A stretch of 64,000 nucleotides of DNA from Ectobius pallidus (taxonomy: Eukaryota; Arthropoda; Insecta; Blattodea; Ectobiidae). Made by a program: the position numbers and the translations under genes. The stretch covers positions 221,410,484-221,474,483 of the forward strand of contig CAXKWD010000001.1 in the NCBI GenBank assembly GCA_964059195.1, written 5' to 3'. This document shows positions 34,522-45,600 of the stretch, piece by piece (within the stretch, counting starts at the first letter, position 1; every line of letters begins with the position of its first letter). The notes below the pieces were generated by a model, which saw nothing but the letters and a program-made list of their open reading frames with translations, did no database searches and was not told where the DNA came from.

Positions 34522-34739
34522 TAAGGGTCTAAGTGCTAAAATCATGATTTTTCAGCTGATAATTTTAAACGGATCTATGTGCCCAGGCCAATGCATTTCA
34601 GAAGGTTCCAAGGCCCAGGGAAAGCCACGTTAGTAGCAATAAATTCCAAGATATAGCGCTGGGTCTATCTGCGGCTCGTCTTTCTGTGGGTCTATGTCTT
34701 GTTTTCTACACAATCATGATTTTGGCAGTTAGACCCTTA
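34522..34739. mobile_element. Short Tc1/mariner-type MITE
   Basis: TAAGGGTCTAAGTGCTAAAA faces a right end whose complement reads TAAGGGTCTAACTGCCAAAA, followed by ATCATGATT at both ends. TA flanks both ends. 218 bp, non-coding. Confidence 0.75.
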
Positions 34740-34741
34740 TA

Positions 34742-35394
34742 GAATTAAACACTTCATTTAAGTAAATTTATTGAATATTTTTATTAATGCCCAAATAATT
34801 TAGATCCTTTTATAAAATAGACCTTCCAAAAAATTCGAGATTTCCCTTAATAAACAACATTTCTTTTTTAAAAAAATGGCACTATAAACTAAGATTCCGC
34901 AAAAAAACACAGAATTTCATTTTTTCGCGAGTGTTAACTACAATATTTAGGGCTAGAAAAGTTTAAAAGAGAATAAGGGTGATAATACAATTCCTGAATC
35001 CTTCATGAAGAAATGGCAGGCTGTCTACTGTAGATTCTGTTTTGTCCTCCCGTTTCGCTTTTCCCTTATCTGTCCACCTGCTACTCAGCCCATTGCCTGG
35101 TTTAAGCTTTTTATTGTCACTTATCTGCAGAATGAGGTCGCTTGATAAGCCTTGTTTGCACCATTTTACTGTGTTATACACTATAGTTTAGCTCATTTGG
35201 TGAAAATAAGTTATTTTTAACAAAATTAAACTGCCTTCAGAATATTATCCCTAAAAAAGAAAAGTTATATTCAAGTTGTTTAAGTTTTTAAAAAATCATC
35301 TGATGAGGCTGCAAGTACACATTTTTCAATTAAAATGCACGCAAACGTTCAAAGTCATTTCCCATACTTTTATCAAGTACCAGGTGATGTATGG
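34742..35394. other. fz intron, no feature recognised
   Basis: AT-rich. No repeat or coding signal that I can assign. Confidence 0.45.
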
Positions 35395-35545
35395 GGGACT
35401 GGAACGCGCGATAATTCAAATTCGCGCTATCAGATTTTCATGAAACTTGGTATACGCATTTATAACGTCCATGGGAAGAAGCTTATTGATTTTGAACCAA
35501 ATCGGTTGACCGGTACCGGAGTAATGCCCAATTTAGTCCTGTTGA
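35395..35545 (+). repeat. Repeat family R1, second copy
   Basis: GCGCGATAATTCAAATTCG through CCATGGGAAGAAGC to GTACCGGAGTAATGCCC matches the complement of 262-430 and 62745-62890. The + frame reads IFMKLGIRIYNVHGKK then FEPNRLTGTGVMPNL, the same frame that is open in the other copies. Confidence 0.75.
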
Positions 35546-35763
35546 ACAAAATGCAGTTTACTGAAAAATTGTGTGACAAGTTTCATTTCGGAATAACTAA
35601 AAAACTGACAAAAACGAAACTTGAGAATTCTGGTTGTCCATGGATAAACTCTGACATCAGTCTCCTAGTACAGTGAACACAATTATGGTGATGACTTCGG
35701 GACGCAGCTAATCTGATAATATTCACCGATTGATAACAGTAGCCGAAGGAATTAAATGAAGGA

Positions 35764-35766
<3 letters not shown>

Positions 35767-35816
<50 letters not shown>
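35767..35816. repeat. (TA)n microsatellite
   Basis: About 25 TA units inside the pogo-like element; absent at the matching place in the copy at 12522-13243. Confidence 0.95.
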
Positions 35817-35819
<3 letters not shown>

Positions 35820-36413
35820 AATACACTACAAAACAGAATTAAAAATAGTTATTCATAAAATAACATGTAACTTCGAATCATTGAACCACTCATAGGCTAA
35901 TATGGTAATAGACTGCAAGGAACTATTTTTTTCAACCAGTAACGAAGTGTTTAATTGTTTTTACTTTCCTTTAGGAGTCCATTAATCAAAACTCCATACT
36001 TAGTTACGAGTGTTTTCGTAAGTCTATACTGATCCATACTGGAGTCTTTTCATTTTATACTAGCCATCACTGCATGCCAACACTTTCATCTTCATAAATC
36101 AAAAGCTGCAGCTTAACAGCTGTGGGGTGAAACATGTTTTATTGCTTAAAAGAGAAAGTTAGGTAATGCCACCCCCTCGAACTGGTCATCCTGTGAGTTG
36201 GGAACAGAATTGTTGCCTCCAGTACAACACAATATAGTTGCATTAGAAACGAAGCCCAAAAACCGAAATTTTGAATGACGTACAGTAGACTACTTGGAAA
36301 TAAAGCCACAGAAAGGAAAATGTGATAACATAAATCGAAACTTTGATCACAATAAAGAGCTTTTTTTCAGTGTGTTAGTATTAATCCATACGGGGCGTCC
36401 TAAAAGTGATAAC

Positions 36414-36852
36414 TAGGGGGCAGATTTCTATGACATGTCATATTGCATTATTTCAGGTTTCCGTTTAATTTAAACCCGATTCCAAGCATCCTGGTGAAAA
36501 TGGAACGGCTTTTACTGTGCATATAACTGCATATTTAGGAAATTTTCAAGTATTGTGGCATATTTTTGGCATATTTGTGTGCATATTAAAGTAATTTTGA
36601 AGTTTCATATCATGTTTTGTAAATTTTGCATTATACTGATACTTTTTGAGAATTTACAGATATTTTAAATAATTAACATTATATTTTAATAAAATGAATT
36701 GTAATGAAACTTAAAAAAATATATACATAGCCTACCTACTGTGTAACTGGTAAAGTCATATTTTAAATTTTACTGGTCATATTTTAATGCTTTTTAGGTC
36801 ATAAATGCTAGCATATATATCCTAATTTTTAGGTCATAGAAATCCGCCCCTA
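36414..36852. mobile_element. hAT MITE inserted in the pogo-like element
   Basis: TAGGGGGCAGATTTCTATGAC-type left end (first bases TAGGGGGCAG) and a right end whose complement reads TAGGGGCGGATTTCTATG. Flanks are GTGATAAC (36406-36413) and GTGATACC (36853-36860), one mismatch. The other pogo-like copy keeps the empty site with one GTGATAAC. GCATATTT motifs are frequent inside. Confidence 0.85.
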
Positions 36853-37238
36853 GTGATACCATTACCCGACTGATAACACTCCGCGATTACATTAAGCGGC
36901 GTTCACTGTGTAATAAGGGAAAAGCCTTTTCCCCTTGTTTTGTTCATCCCTACACATCTGGAAGTGGGCCAGTACCTTGTGGTAGCGGTAACATATGTTA
37001 TCCATGCAGCATCTGAGTTAAAATTAGGAATCCACGCGGCGTAAATATAAAGGAAATCTTTTTTCCACGCCTGCATTTCTGTGTTTCTGTCAAACAGCTT
37101 TAATTAGACAGGCTTGTATAATTATTGCTGTAGGCTCGCCCTGTATTTCCCTTTTAAAACTTTCCCTTAATAAGCGTGGGAATTTTTTTTTTCTACGAAA
37201 GTGTTTTCCCGTTCATGTTGTCATCTTGGGAGCTCAAA

Positions 37239-37770
37239 TTTCTGCACTCAGTTTCGGAATCTAACCAACTTGCGTCTTTTACTTATTTACTGCCCACATG
37301 GTTCATTATATAAAAGACTAACTTTTATCGGCCTTATCCAGGTCAAATCTTGTAACCTTCAAAAGTAAAATTTTACAGGAGAGAGAAAACAGTCTGCATC
37401 AGATGTTATATAATGATCGTTACACCTATTGCCCAGTTTGAAAATACCAGCTACCCTATCTGTACCATAACCTCATTTTCGGAAGAAAAGAAAAAGATAG
37501 AAAAGGAGGGTTTCCACCTTTGGCCTGGACTCACACGATATTATTTTCATTGCATACATGGAATATAATATTTATTAATTTAATTTTACAGTTGCAATTT
37601 CTACAGTCAGTTTCGGAATCTAACCTACCTGCGTCTTTTACCTATTTACTGCCCACATTGTTCATTATGTTTAAGACTAACTTGTGTGCACGTCAAATCT
37701 TGTAACTTTCGAAAGTAAAATTTCGCAGTAGAGAGAAAACAGTCTGCATTAAATATAGTGATATAGAGAA
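37239..37770 (+). repeat. Direct duplication of about 165 bp, spacing about 358 bp
   Basis: CTCAGTTTCGGAATCTAAC through TACTGCCCACATGG to GAGAGAAAACAGTCTGCAT appears at 37246-37400 and again at 37604-37750 with scattered substitutions. No terminal repeats or coding domain seen. Confidence 0.75.
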
Positions 37771-37822
37771 ATTATGAAACACTGCAACTTTGATGGTTAC
37801 ATCAGTTGGCTTGCTCATTTAA

Positions 37823-37975
37823 GGGGGACATACAGCTTTCGATGCTGAAAATTAGGTGAAGTTTCATTATTTGTTTTTTCTCAGCAATGAATTGTACTGT
37901 AGCCTTGCAATCTGGCATGCTCTATATTGACTAGTTCTACAATTCCTTACTATTTTCGGAATTAATTTAAAGGAA
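37823..37975 (+). repeat. Repeat family R2, uninterrupted copy
   Basis: Matches 20764-20894 joined directly to 21377-21420, without the hAT MITE. Confidence 0.65.
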
Positions 37976-37984
37976 TATTAAATA

Positions 37985-38140
37985 TTTTATGGACCCCGAA
38001 GGTTCATTGCCGCGCTTACCTGAGCCCGCCATTCAACCCTATTTTGTGCTAACTCTATCCAATCATCCCTCACAAATCCTACTTCCCTTAAATTTGTCCT
38101 AACATAGTCCTGCAACTTCGGTGCAACTTCATTGCGCAAA
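37985..38140 (-). pseudogene. Non-LTR retrotransposon 3' end fragment
   Basis: The minus strand reads LREVGFVRDDWIELAQ then RVEWRAQVSAAMNLRG and ends with a stop, the C-terminal end of an endonuclease/reverse-transcriptase protein. It matches the tail of the fragment at 53926-54440. Confidence 0.75.
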
Positions 38141-38400
38141 ATTTGGCTGCCATTTTGTAATGATAACTACCCCTAGGCCAAACTGTAATAGTTAACTTGC
38201 TTAGGAATTGTCTATTGCCATTGAGTATGTTATGATAAATTGCGGGGAGCGCATTCAGCCTGATTTTGTGGGAGTGGGCCATGTCAGAAGTCTATAAAAA
38301 TTCTATCCACTCGTACCTTATTCATTGCTGTAGGCTTTGTATTAGTTGTATCTTTTTTTGGGGGGGGGGGTTACTGTTAAGTGTTATTGCTTATTAGTTT

Positions 38401-38888
38401 AGCAGGCTTTAAAACTTAGTGCCCGATAGAATATGTTAACAGCAACCGTACTGTACAGACTTTGCTCGGCGTATGCCCTAGCTACCATATGCTAGTTCAC
38501 GTGATAGTAAACAAACCGCAATACAGATATAGGAAGACCACAAAATAACTTCTCATTATCTAAACTCACATTACAAGCATGCAAAACGACACTTTCTCCT
38601 ATTTGTGTATAATAGTCCCTCCCAAATGTTTCAATATATGTTTGCGTTTTAGAACACTTTACTTTCGGCATGCCGAACACGTATTATAAATTTAAACACG
38701 CACAATGACAAGGTACACTGTTGACCAGTTTGAGAGGCACCGTACTACGAGAGCATTCACTTCTCGGTATTACTATCAATGACTGTCTTATCAGCCTACG
38801 CAATCACCCTCCACCCCCTATACTCAGGTTGTTGGTAACCGGAATCAACTCCCTCTGTGGGTTCGGGCACTAAGTTTTAAAGCCTGCT
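38401..38888. mobile_element. MITE with AGCAGGCTTTAAAACTTAGT ends
   Basis: The first 26 bp of the left end are perfectly repeated, inverted, at the right end. The target duplication is unclear. A 62-residue minus frame inside is not recognisable. Confidence 0.7.
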
Positions 38889-38989
38889 TATTAGTGTATT
38901 GTGGGTATATTGTATGAACGTTAAGTACAAAGTGGAGAAATTAGAAATGAAGAAATCCACCTCGTTGGATAAAACAATACAACCCCATT

Positions 38990-39510
38990 TTTCTGTTAAT
39001 GATTACCAGGGCCCGGGGTTTGATGACCTGAAAATACCTTCAAAATGAGCTATAAAATGACTGCAAAAAAAACACAAAAAAGACCCAATATCTAAACAAA
39101 AAATGCCCAAAAATTGTTTGAAAATACTATTTTAGGCCTACTCATAAGATCTTTGTCTATTCTACATTTATATTGTTAGCCCAATTATATAAGCTTGTAA
39201 TTAGTTAATTACATACGGCTAAATGCAAACAGCAAACACCGTCTTTCTGTATCCAAATTAAAATTATAACAAGATCTATTTATTTAAGCTTACTTAGAGT
39301 TGAGTAAATGCAGAAACCTCTATAAAATGCGAGAAACATCACAAATTAAGAGATTAATGACTTTATATTTTTAAAAAATACTTAAAATATGAAATGTGAA
39401 AAAACCCGTAAAATGACCAATTAATGGCATTCAATTCTAGAAATGACCTAAAAATTAAATATGGGGGAAAATACCAAAAAATGACTCTAAAATTACCATT
39501 TTGTAGGAGT
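38990..39510. other. A-rich degenerate repeat
   Basis: Repeated AAAATGACC/AAAATGCCC-type motifs look like the interior of a decayed hAT MITE, but I cannot fix ends. Confidence 0.35.
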
Positions 39511-39929
39511 CATGATCAGACTATCTGCACTAGTGGGCAACTTCCATGATGTACCAGTTAAAAGATGACATGTCATCAAAATCATGATTACGCTTGACTT
39601 CTTTCAGGTTCTTGGACTTGTCATAAAGGTTGTTTGCATTTCTTGAAGCCTCTGGCTTTACCTGGTAATTGGAAGTGTGCATGCGTTATTACCGGAAACG
39701 AACCCACGAACCCGAAGTCCAGGGGCAGTCATGCTATCAATATAACATGCATGTCAGGTGCATAACAAGAAATCCATCGCTTGTAGACATGGCCTACACG
39801 GCATTACTATGAAGAACATTTTGCTCGGCCTCCTGAGATTTTTTAAATGCCTGAGTAGGATAACGTTGCTAGTGCTAAGTTAAACGTTTTATAGGAGGAC
39901 ATAAAATAAAATTTATAAGTGATACCAAC

Positions 39930-40060
39930 AGCTCAACAACCTGTTTTTTATGCCGCAGAGGCCTTTCGGCATTCTTATGTCATCTTCAGGGCTTACATTG
40001 TCTTGTATTCTTGTCATTCTGATAAGTATTAAATAAAACACTAACACAGACACATTTCCC
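39930..40060 (-). repeat. Retroelement-like fragment, GCCGAAAGG motif
   Basis: The complement reads CTGAAGATGACATAAGAATG then CCGAAAGGCCTCTGCGGC, the kind of end found in Penelope-like or related elements. No coding sequence. Confidence 0.35.
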
Positions 40061-40099
40061 AGTTTCCTGAATCTTTTTTTGCATTTTCACTATCGTGTA

Positions 40100-41007
40100 T
40101 TGGGCAATTACATGGTCTAAATAAAATTATGATTTGAAACTTTATAATACTCTTATTGCTTAGAATCCTGATTTCAGTAAACATAGTGTCAACCAATTTA
40201 AGATTACAAATTATTTAATACTAATAATATCTCATAATATATATATCTTTACGCGCTAGCGGCCGTAATTTTGAAGATATTTGAACCAAATTTTATTATG
40301 TTATTTCTAGGCCCAATAGTTTGGGCAAGTTCGTTAATGAGCAAAATTGGCCCAAGGAGGGGGTCGGGGAAGGGGGTTAAAATTTTGAAAAATGTATGCC
40401 TCGGCCCCTATGAAGTATAGAGGGAAACTTTGTTTGAATAATTAGAGTACTCCCTATGGAGTTCACTGTGACACCAACGATTCGGGGGTTTTGGGTGTAC
40501 GAGTGGGGGATGGAAATTAGAAATTTTTGAAACCACGTCTTGTGGGGTATCGTTGAAAAGCTCTTGATGAGTACTCTACAAATCAATAACTAGGTTCTCG
40601 ATAGCTCTCATATAAGGCGAGATTTGAATGTTTGAAAAAGTGCTCTTTCCTCTTTTTTTGCAGTTATTATTGCCGGTTTGTCATGCCAAGGCTAAAGAAG
40701 AAGAGTGCTGCGCAGCGATAATAAATTAAACAAAAAGCACTTCGAAATCTACCTCAGCCTGTTGGCCTGCCTAAAGTGACTTTTTTCTAAATACAAGCTT
40801 AGTTGTAAAATAAATTTGTGTTTTTTGTAATTGTGGTTAATGACTTTCTTTAGGTCAAACTCCAACAGATTTGCGAAGAAATTGGAGCTGGGGTTTTTTT
40901 GGGCTCCAAAATGAGATTTAGACAGCTATAAATTTTATTTTGTGAATTAATATGTGTTATTATTATTAATAACCAAAACCATAGACATTCATATACCTAG
41001 GGATATA
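40100..41007. other. fz intron, unassigned
   Basis: A short frame at 40684 reads MPRLKKKSAAQR and then stops, a possible start of an unknown transposon protein. Otherwise no feature. Confidence 0.4.
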
Positions 41008-41551
41008 TACAGGGTGTTAATGAATAATACCGAAATATTTTACCTGTGGATAGAGGGGACATAGACAAGCATTTTCTATTAGGAGAGTTTTGCTCTATGG
41101 ATTCAATTTTTCCTGTTACAGCATAAGTTCTCCCAGGGCATGGCAGCCACTGACTTCTAACATTAGAAAAAAAAAGTAAAACAAAGGAACTTCGTTGTTA
41201 ACACTGTAGTCAGTAGTTATGATTAAAAAAATACTAATGCAGTGGTGGTCAGTCGTGTGATTAGTCTAAATTTTGCAGATTATGAAAACTCTAAATTATG
41301 ATATATCTGCGGATCAATGATTAAGAGTAAGGTTTTTATCGATCACTAGGAAAGCATGAAGTCAATTTAATAAAAATTTTAACCCAATTTCGTTTCATTA
41401 TTGACTTATGAGGACCAAATTATAATGACTTTAATGCTCTGTAGCATACACATTTTACGCCAGAGAGCAAAAGTCTCCTAATAAAAGTTGTTGGTCTATG
41501 TCCCTTTACATACAGGTACAATATTTCGGTGTTATTCATTAACACCCTGTA
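41008..41551. mobile_element. MITE with long inverted repeats (TACAGGGTGTTAATGAATAA)
   Basis: The ends mirror over roughly 90 bp (TACAGGGTGTTAATGAATAA, then CCGAAATATT). A solo copy of the right end is at 51282-51319. TA flanks suggest a Tc1/mariner relation. Confidence 0.75.
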
Positions 41552-42315
41552 TATTATAGGGGTCTACATTTAGGTTTTTTACAATTTTTAAATTCATCCA
41601 TCGATACACGGCAGACGATAAAAAAAAATGAGCATACAGTGCAGAATGTGTCAAAATCACTCGTTCATAGAGGGAAGGAAAAGTCCGAAACCCGAGTTAT
41701 ATGATACCCGGGGACTGAGGAGGTTATAGTATCTTACTGAATCATTAAAATCAGGATCATATTTATGTCTATCTTTTATCTTCGAAACATTTGTTTATGA
41801 AATGAAATTTTGGTTTTAGAAAGTATTGAAATAAAGTTTGGCAAAGGGAAAAAAGGAATATTTGTACGCCGGACAGCTGATCAAAATATGTTACATTCTC
41901 GTTTTTTACGGGACGTATGGTAGCTCTGCTTTCTACGGGAAGAGAGATATTCATGTGAAAGAAAGCAGTTTTACACTCGGGTGCACAGCTTTTCTCTCCG
42001 ATGTCTGCACAAAGGGTGGCCTTGGAAACACACGTCTTCTTTTGTTTCTCTGTTGGTAACCGCAAAGAAGCTATCATGCTAATCATTGTACTGCATGACT
42101 TGAAATGTGGCTATGTGGCATTTACCAGAGGCGAAGCGTAATCTATACAGAATTGGATTACAGTAAACTATTTAGGAAATTCCACCTATAAAAATCCTCC
42201 ATTAGGGCCTCGATCGTTCGATATTCCCGTAAATCCGAGCTAGCAAGTTTAATAATCGCCCTCTTTTTTATTAAAACATAGAAATAGGACATACATTGGT
42301 CATCCAGGAATTAGA
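41552..42315. other. fz intron, no feature recognised
   Basis: Overlapping frames of 73 and 105 residues on opposite strands at 41769-42086 have no recognisable domain and I do not treat them as genes. Confidence 0.45.
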
Positions 42316-42327
42316 TTGATACGCCTA

Positions 42328-42855
42328 GTAGTAGTAGTAAGTATTCTGCCTTCCGGCAGGTTTTCAAACTTGGTACGCGAATTTTGTTTTCCAAAACTTT
42401 CTATCCTCTGCTTCCTCCTTCAGCATCCAATATTTCCGCTTTTCCCTTAAATCGTCCAACAGCTGAATTATTCTTCTTCTTCCAAGTCCAGTTGTACCCT
42501 CCAGTCTTCCTTCTACGACATCATGTAATAAGCAGTTCCTTCTGAGAATGTGCCCAACCCAGTTTGCTGTCCTCTGACGAATTGTGTGTATGATTGACTT
42601 CTTCTCACCCACTACTCAGAACCTCTTCGTTTGTCACCATGTTCATCCACTTTATATTTTCTATCTGTCTCCAGCACCACATTTCTAAACTTTCTAAATA
42701 TTTCTTCTCTAATTTTCTCAAAGTCCATGTCTCTGATCCATACAAAGCAATACTCCAAATATAACACTTCACCAGGTTTTTACGTAGCTCTAGGTTCAGA
42801 CTACTAGTTAGCAGAGTTCTCTTCTTCATAAATGCTTTCTTGGCCATGGCAATTT
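42328..42855 (-). pseudogene. 5'-truncated non-LTR retrotransposon with target duplication
   Basis: The minus strand encodes KKAFMKKRTLLTSSLNLELR, then LVKCYIWSIALYGSETWTLR, LEMWCWRQIENIKWMN and RTANWVGHILRRNCLLHDV, the C-terminal region of an RTE/jockey-like reverse transcriptase. A frame break near 42605 splits it in two. It ends in a (TAC)n tail and is flanked by TTGATACGCCTA (42316-42327 and 42856-42867), a 12-bp duplication. It is a dead insertion. Confidence 0.9.
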
Positions 42856-42869
42856 TTGATACGCCTATA

Positions 42870-43746
42870 AAACTTAATTGCACGTGGCTTCACTTCTAAA
42901 TTACAAACCCATGACGGACTGCAAAGAAAACAAGTTAACACAATGATTATACAATGTTGATAAAATAGAGCCACATTGTCAGTTTAATGTGCGGAAACTC
43001 TGCCTTGTCAATATAAAATACGGGGATCGTTTCCCATTCTACTGTATTCGTTAACGGTTAATTATCATCATTTATTTTTTTACACACGAAAAACGGTGAA
43101 AATTCATGTAATGTTATTCTCCAGAAGTTTTAGAATCCATATATAGGCACATTTTGTTTCTAAGAATATTCTAAATATGGGTAAAATCGGTAAGAAGTTC
43201 AGAAAAAAAACTAACCTAAAATGGCACTCAGAAAGGAAGTTCACACAGCAGAATCAGCTGCTAGAGACAGCGCAGGTGCATGCTGGGATGAAGCTGGTCA
43301 CGTGGTGCTGGAATCAGCTGCCAACATGATAAGGGTCTGACAAACCTCCGGAAGATATAATATACCACATTTTCGAAACCTACAAACAGTGTATCGTGCA
43401 TTATTGTACGAATGCAATAATTGAACATTATTGAATGCAAGGCCGCTTCGCTTTGGCTGCCGCCTCCGCTTCGCGCACTTAACTATGTGGATAGTGTTAT
43501 GCATTATTTAGCTATATGTAGAGGTGGCAGGACTGTATGGAACAGACCAATGACATGCTAGGTCGTTGTCAGCCAATGTGAGTGTTGGTCTGCAAGCCAG
43601 AGCCCGCATACCAACGCCGAACATCGCGTGTGGAAATCCAAAAGAGTGGGAAACTAAACCCTAAAATACAAAATAATGTGTTGTTTAGATGCACTGTAGC
43701 TATGTTTTAATTTTTACTTCACTGAGGATGGCCACAAGTTGTCGAA
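42870..43746. other. fz intron, no feature recognised
   Basis: GAATCAGCTGC occurs twice, at 43249-43260 and 43310-43321. No other structure recognised. Confidence 0.45.
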
Positions 43747-43748
43747 AT

Positions 43749-44040
43749 AGGATGGTGGATCGAAAAGTAACGCACAATATATAGGCCTATATATTTATAT
43801 TTATAAAAAGTTTAATAGGTACAATTACAAACAAATGCACACATGAAGGGACATATTTTGTCTACTTTTCTATATAGTCGCCAAGTTTCTCAACACTTTT
43901 CTTCCATCGTGATACCAGTTTCATAATACCCTGTTCATAGAAGTCCGTTCGGTTGGAGTATAGCCATCTGCGGGCTGCTGTTTTCACTTCTGCATCTGAC
44001 GCAAAGCGTTTACCGGTCAGGAATTTCTTCAGCGAGGTGT
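43749..44040 (-). pseudogene. mariner 3' end and transposase C-terminus
   Basis: The inverted end reads GGTGGATCGAAAAGTAACGC. The minus strand encodes the C-terminal end of a mariner transposase (KFLTGKRFASDAEVKTAAR, then WLYSNRTDFYEQGI). It matches the element at 59436-60249. Beyond 44040 the sequence switches to + strand mariner. Confidence 0.8.
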
Positions 44041-44041
44041 A

Positions 44042-44260
44042 GTGCGATTTTTATGGACTAAAGGGCATAACCAGAGTGAAATTCACAGGGACATGCGTGG
44101 CGTGTATAGGGACGACTGTATGGACCGTAGCAATGTCTCCAGGTGGTGTGCATTCTTCGAAGATGACCGTGATAACCTTTCATTTGTTTGGTCTCATGGA
44201 GATAAAAGACTTTCTGTTTGTATTTGTATTGCTTCAGTATTGGAAAAGTAAACAGTTGTT
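44042..44260 (+). pseudogene. mariner transposase N-terminus, fused to a C-terminal scrap
   Basis: Reads FLWTKGHNQSEIHRDMRGVY, then MDRSNVSRWCAFFEDDRDN, the N-terminal HTH of a mariner transposase. The text then jumps to CATTTGTTTGGTCTCATGG, which encodes the FHLFG(P)M region normally about 200 residues later. So this arm has an internal deletion, and it stands head to head with the minus-strand piece at 43749-44040. Confidence 0.75.
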
Positions 44261-45390
44261 CAGCACAGAAGAGCGCGCTGTGTTTTGTCAGTTATTTGTG
44301 ACGTCAGTCATTCTATTCACGTACAGCGGCGACCGTTTCTTGTTTCCCCCAGTCACTCAGTCTTTTGTTTTGACGTATGTAAATCGATTGTAGCGAGAGT
44401 TGCGTGGGCTTTGGAATAGTGAAATGATGAGGTAAATCTGTTGGCACATGGGAGTATATCGATGACATTTTCACTGCTTCAAATGCGTCAAGTCAGGCCT
44501 ACATTGTGGAAATAATGTGAACTCTGGAATGCTAGCCGTTATTAAGGGGAGATGATGTTTTTTGGTGACTATTCCACTCATACGCCGCGTGTTTGATATT
44601 GACCATTAATGTTCAGCAATTCCTCCGATCGTTTATCGTTTATCTTATAAAGTTCTTGCTATTAATATGAGGATTCGATTTTATCTGATGAAATCGTCAG
44701 CTCGTTACTGGACACGTAAGGCATCAACGTGCGGTGATTGTTTGGAAATTGAAATAATGTAAATGTCCATTGATTAAAAACACAATTTCGATTCGGTGCA
44801 AGCCAGTTTAATTTTCTTTTTCGTTATATTATATATATTTTAAAAAATACATGTACTGAAGATATTTCAAAGATCCTAGATTATGTTGTTTACATGATAT
44901 TAACAAACACACAGAAAAGTAATCACTCAGAAATATTTATATTTGTGGAAGTTATCAGGGAAACGGCTGTTCAGTGCATGAAACATGGCAGACATTTTGA
45001 ATCGATAATTACCCGTAACTGTAACAGTTTGATTAATTTTGAAAATAGTATGCAATTATAGAAATAGTCAATAAAGAGTATGTCAGATTGCAAGTGTGTA
45101 GAGCAATTCATTGCTGAGAAAAAAATAATGAAATTCACATATTTCTCACCTGTGAATTTAATCGAAAGCTTTATGTCCCCTTTAATAAATTCTACTCGAG
45201 ATTGCGAGTTTCATCAGATAAATTTTATCGAACTTTATTCTCGCAAATATATCGATAAACTCGTAAACTCTCGTGGGATTACCAATGAAAAACTATGGCA
45301 TTTTGGGGGGTAACATATTCTGTGCTGTGTGCAGAATACGTTTCATAACTATTTGTGGCCTTGCCGGATGTTGAAATGGCATTTTTTGCA
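44261..45390. other. fz intron, repeat-poor island
   Basis: No repeat was recognised. The text around 44400-44800 is less AT-rich and could be regulatory, but this rests only on the absence of repeats. Confidence 0.35.
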
Positions 45391-45394
45391 GTGC

Positions 45395-45600
45395 TGTTTA
45401 TGAAAGACTAGGCCCAGCGTCGCCCGTGTTTTGTATTTTGTAATTCAAAGTTAACTCATGAAGGACCTTCCCGCTGAAAACGCTTGATATAGCTCTTTAT
45501 GGCTCACAGAGGATGTAGAATTTTGCATCCCTTCGCTTGTACGCACCAAGTCTGGTAAGGGTTAAAATAAGAAGAAACAGAAATTCCGGTAACATAAAAT
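45395..45600 (+). repeat. Repeat sharing a head with 10468-10640
   Basis: GGCCCAGCGTCGCCCGTGTTTTGTATTTT corresponds to GACCCGGCGTCACCTGGTTTTGTATTTTA at 10469 in two short blocks, and both continue to AGAAGA(A)ACAGAAATTCC. The family is unknown. Confidence 0.5.

Larger units (their letters stand above)
35669..36910. mobile_element. pogo-like element, copy 2, interrupted
   Basis: The ends TACAGTGAACACAATTATGG and, inverted, CAGTGAACGCCGCTTAATG. The body is the inverse of 12522-13243. It differs by a (TA)n microsatellite at 35767-35816 and by a hAT insertion at 36414-36852. No transposase remains. Confidence 0.75.

Noticed and set aside
41769..42086. Frames of 105 (-) and 73 (+) codons as genes
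   Set aside because: Mutually overlapping, no domain, located in intron between mobile elements.
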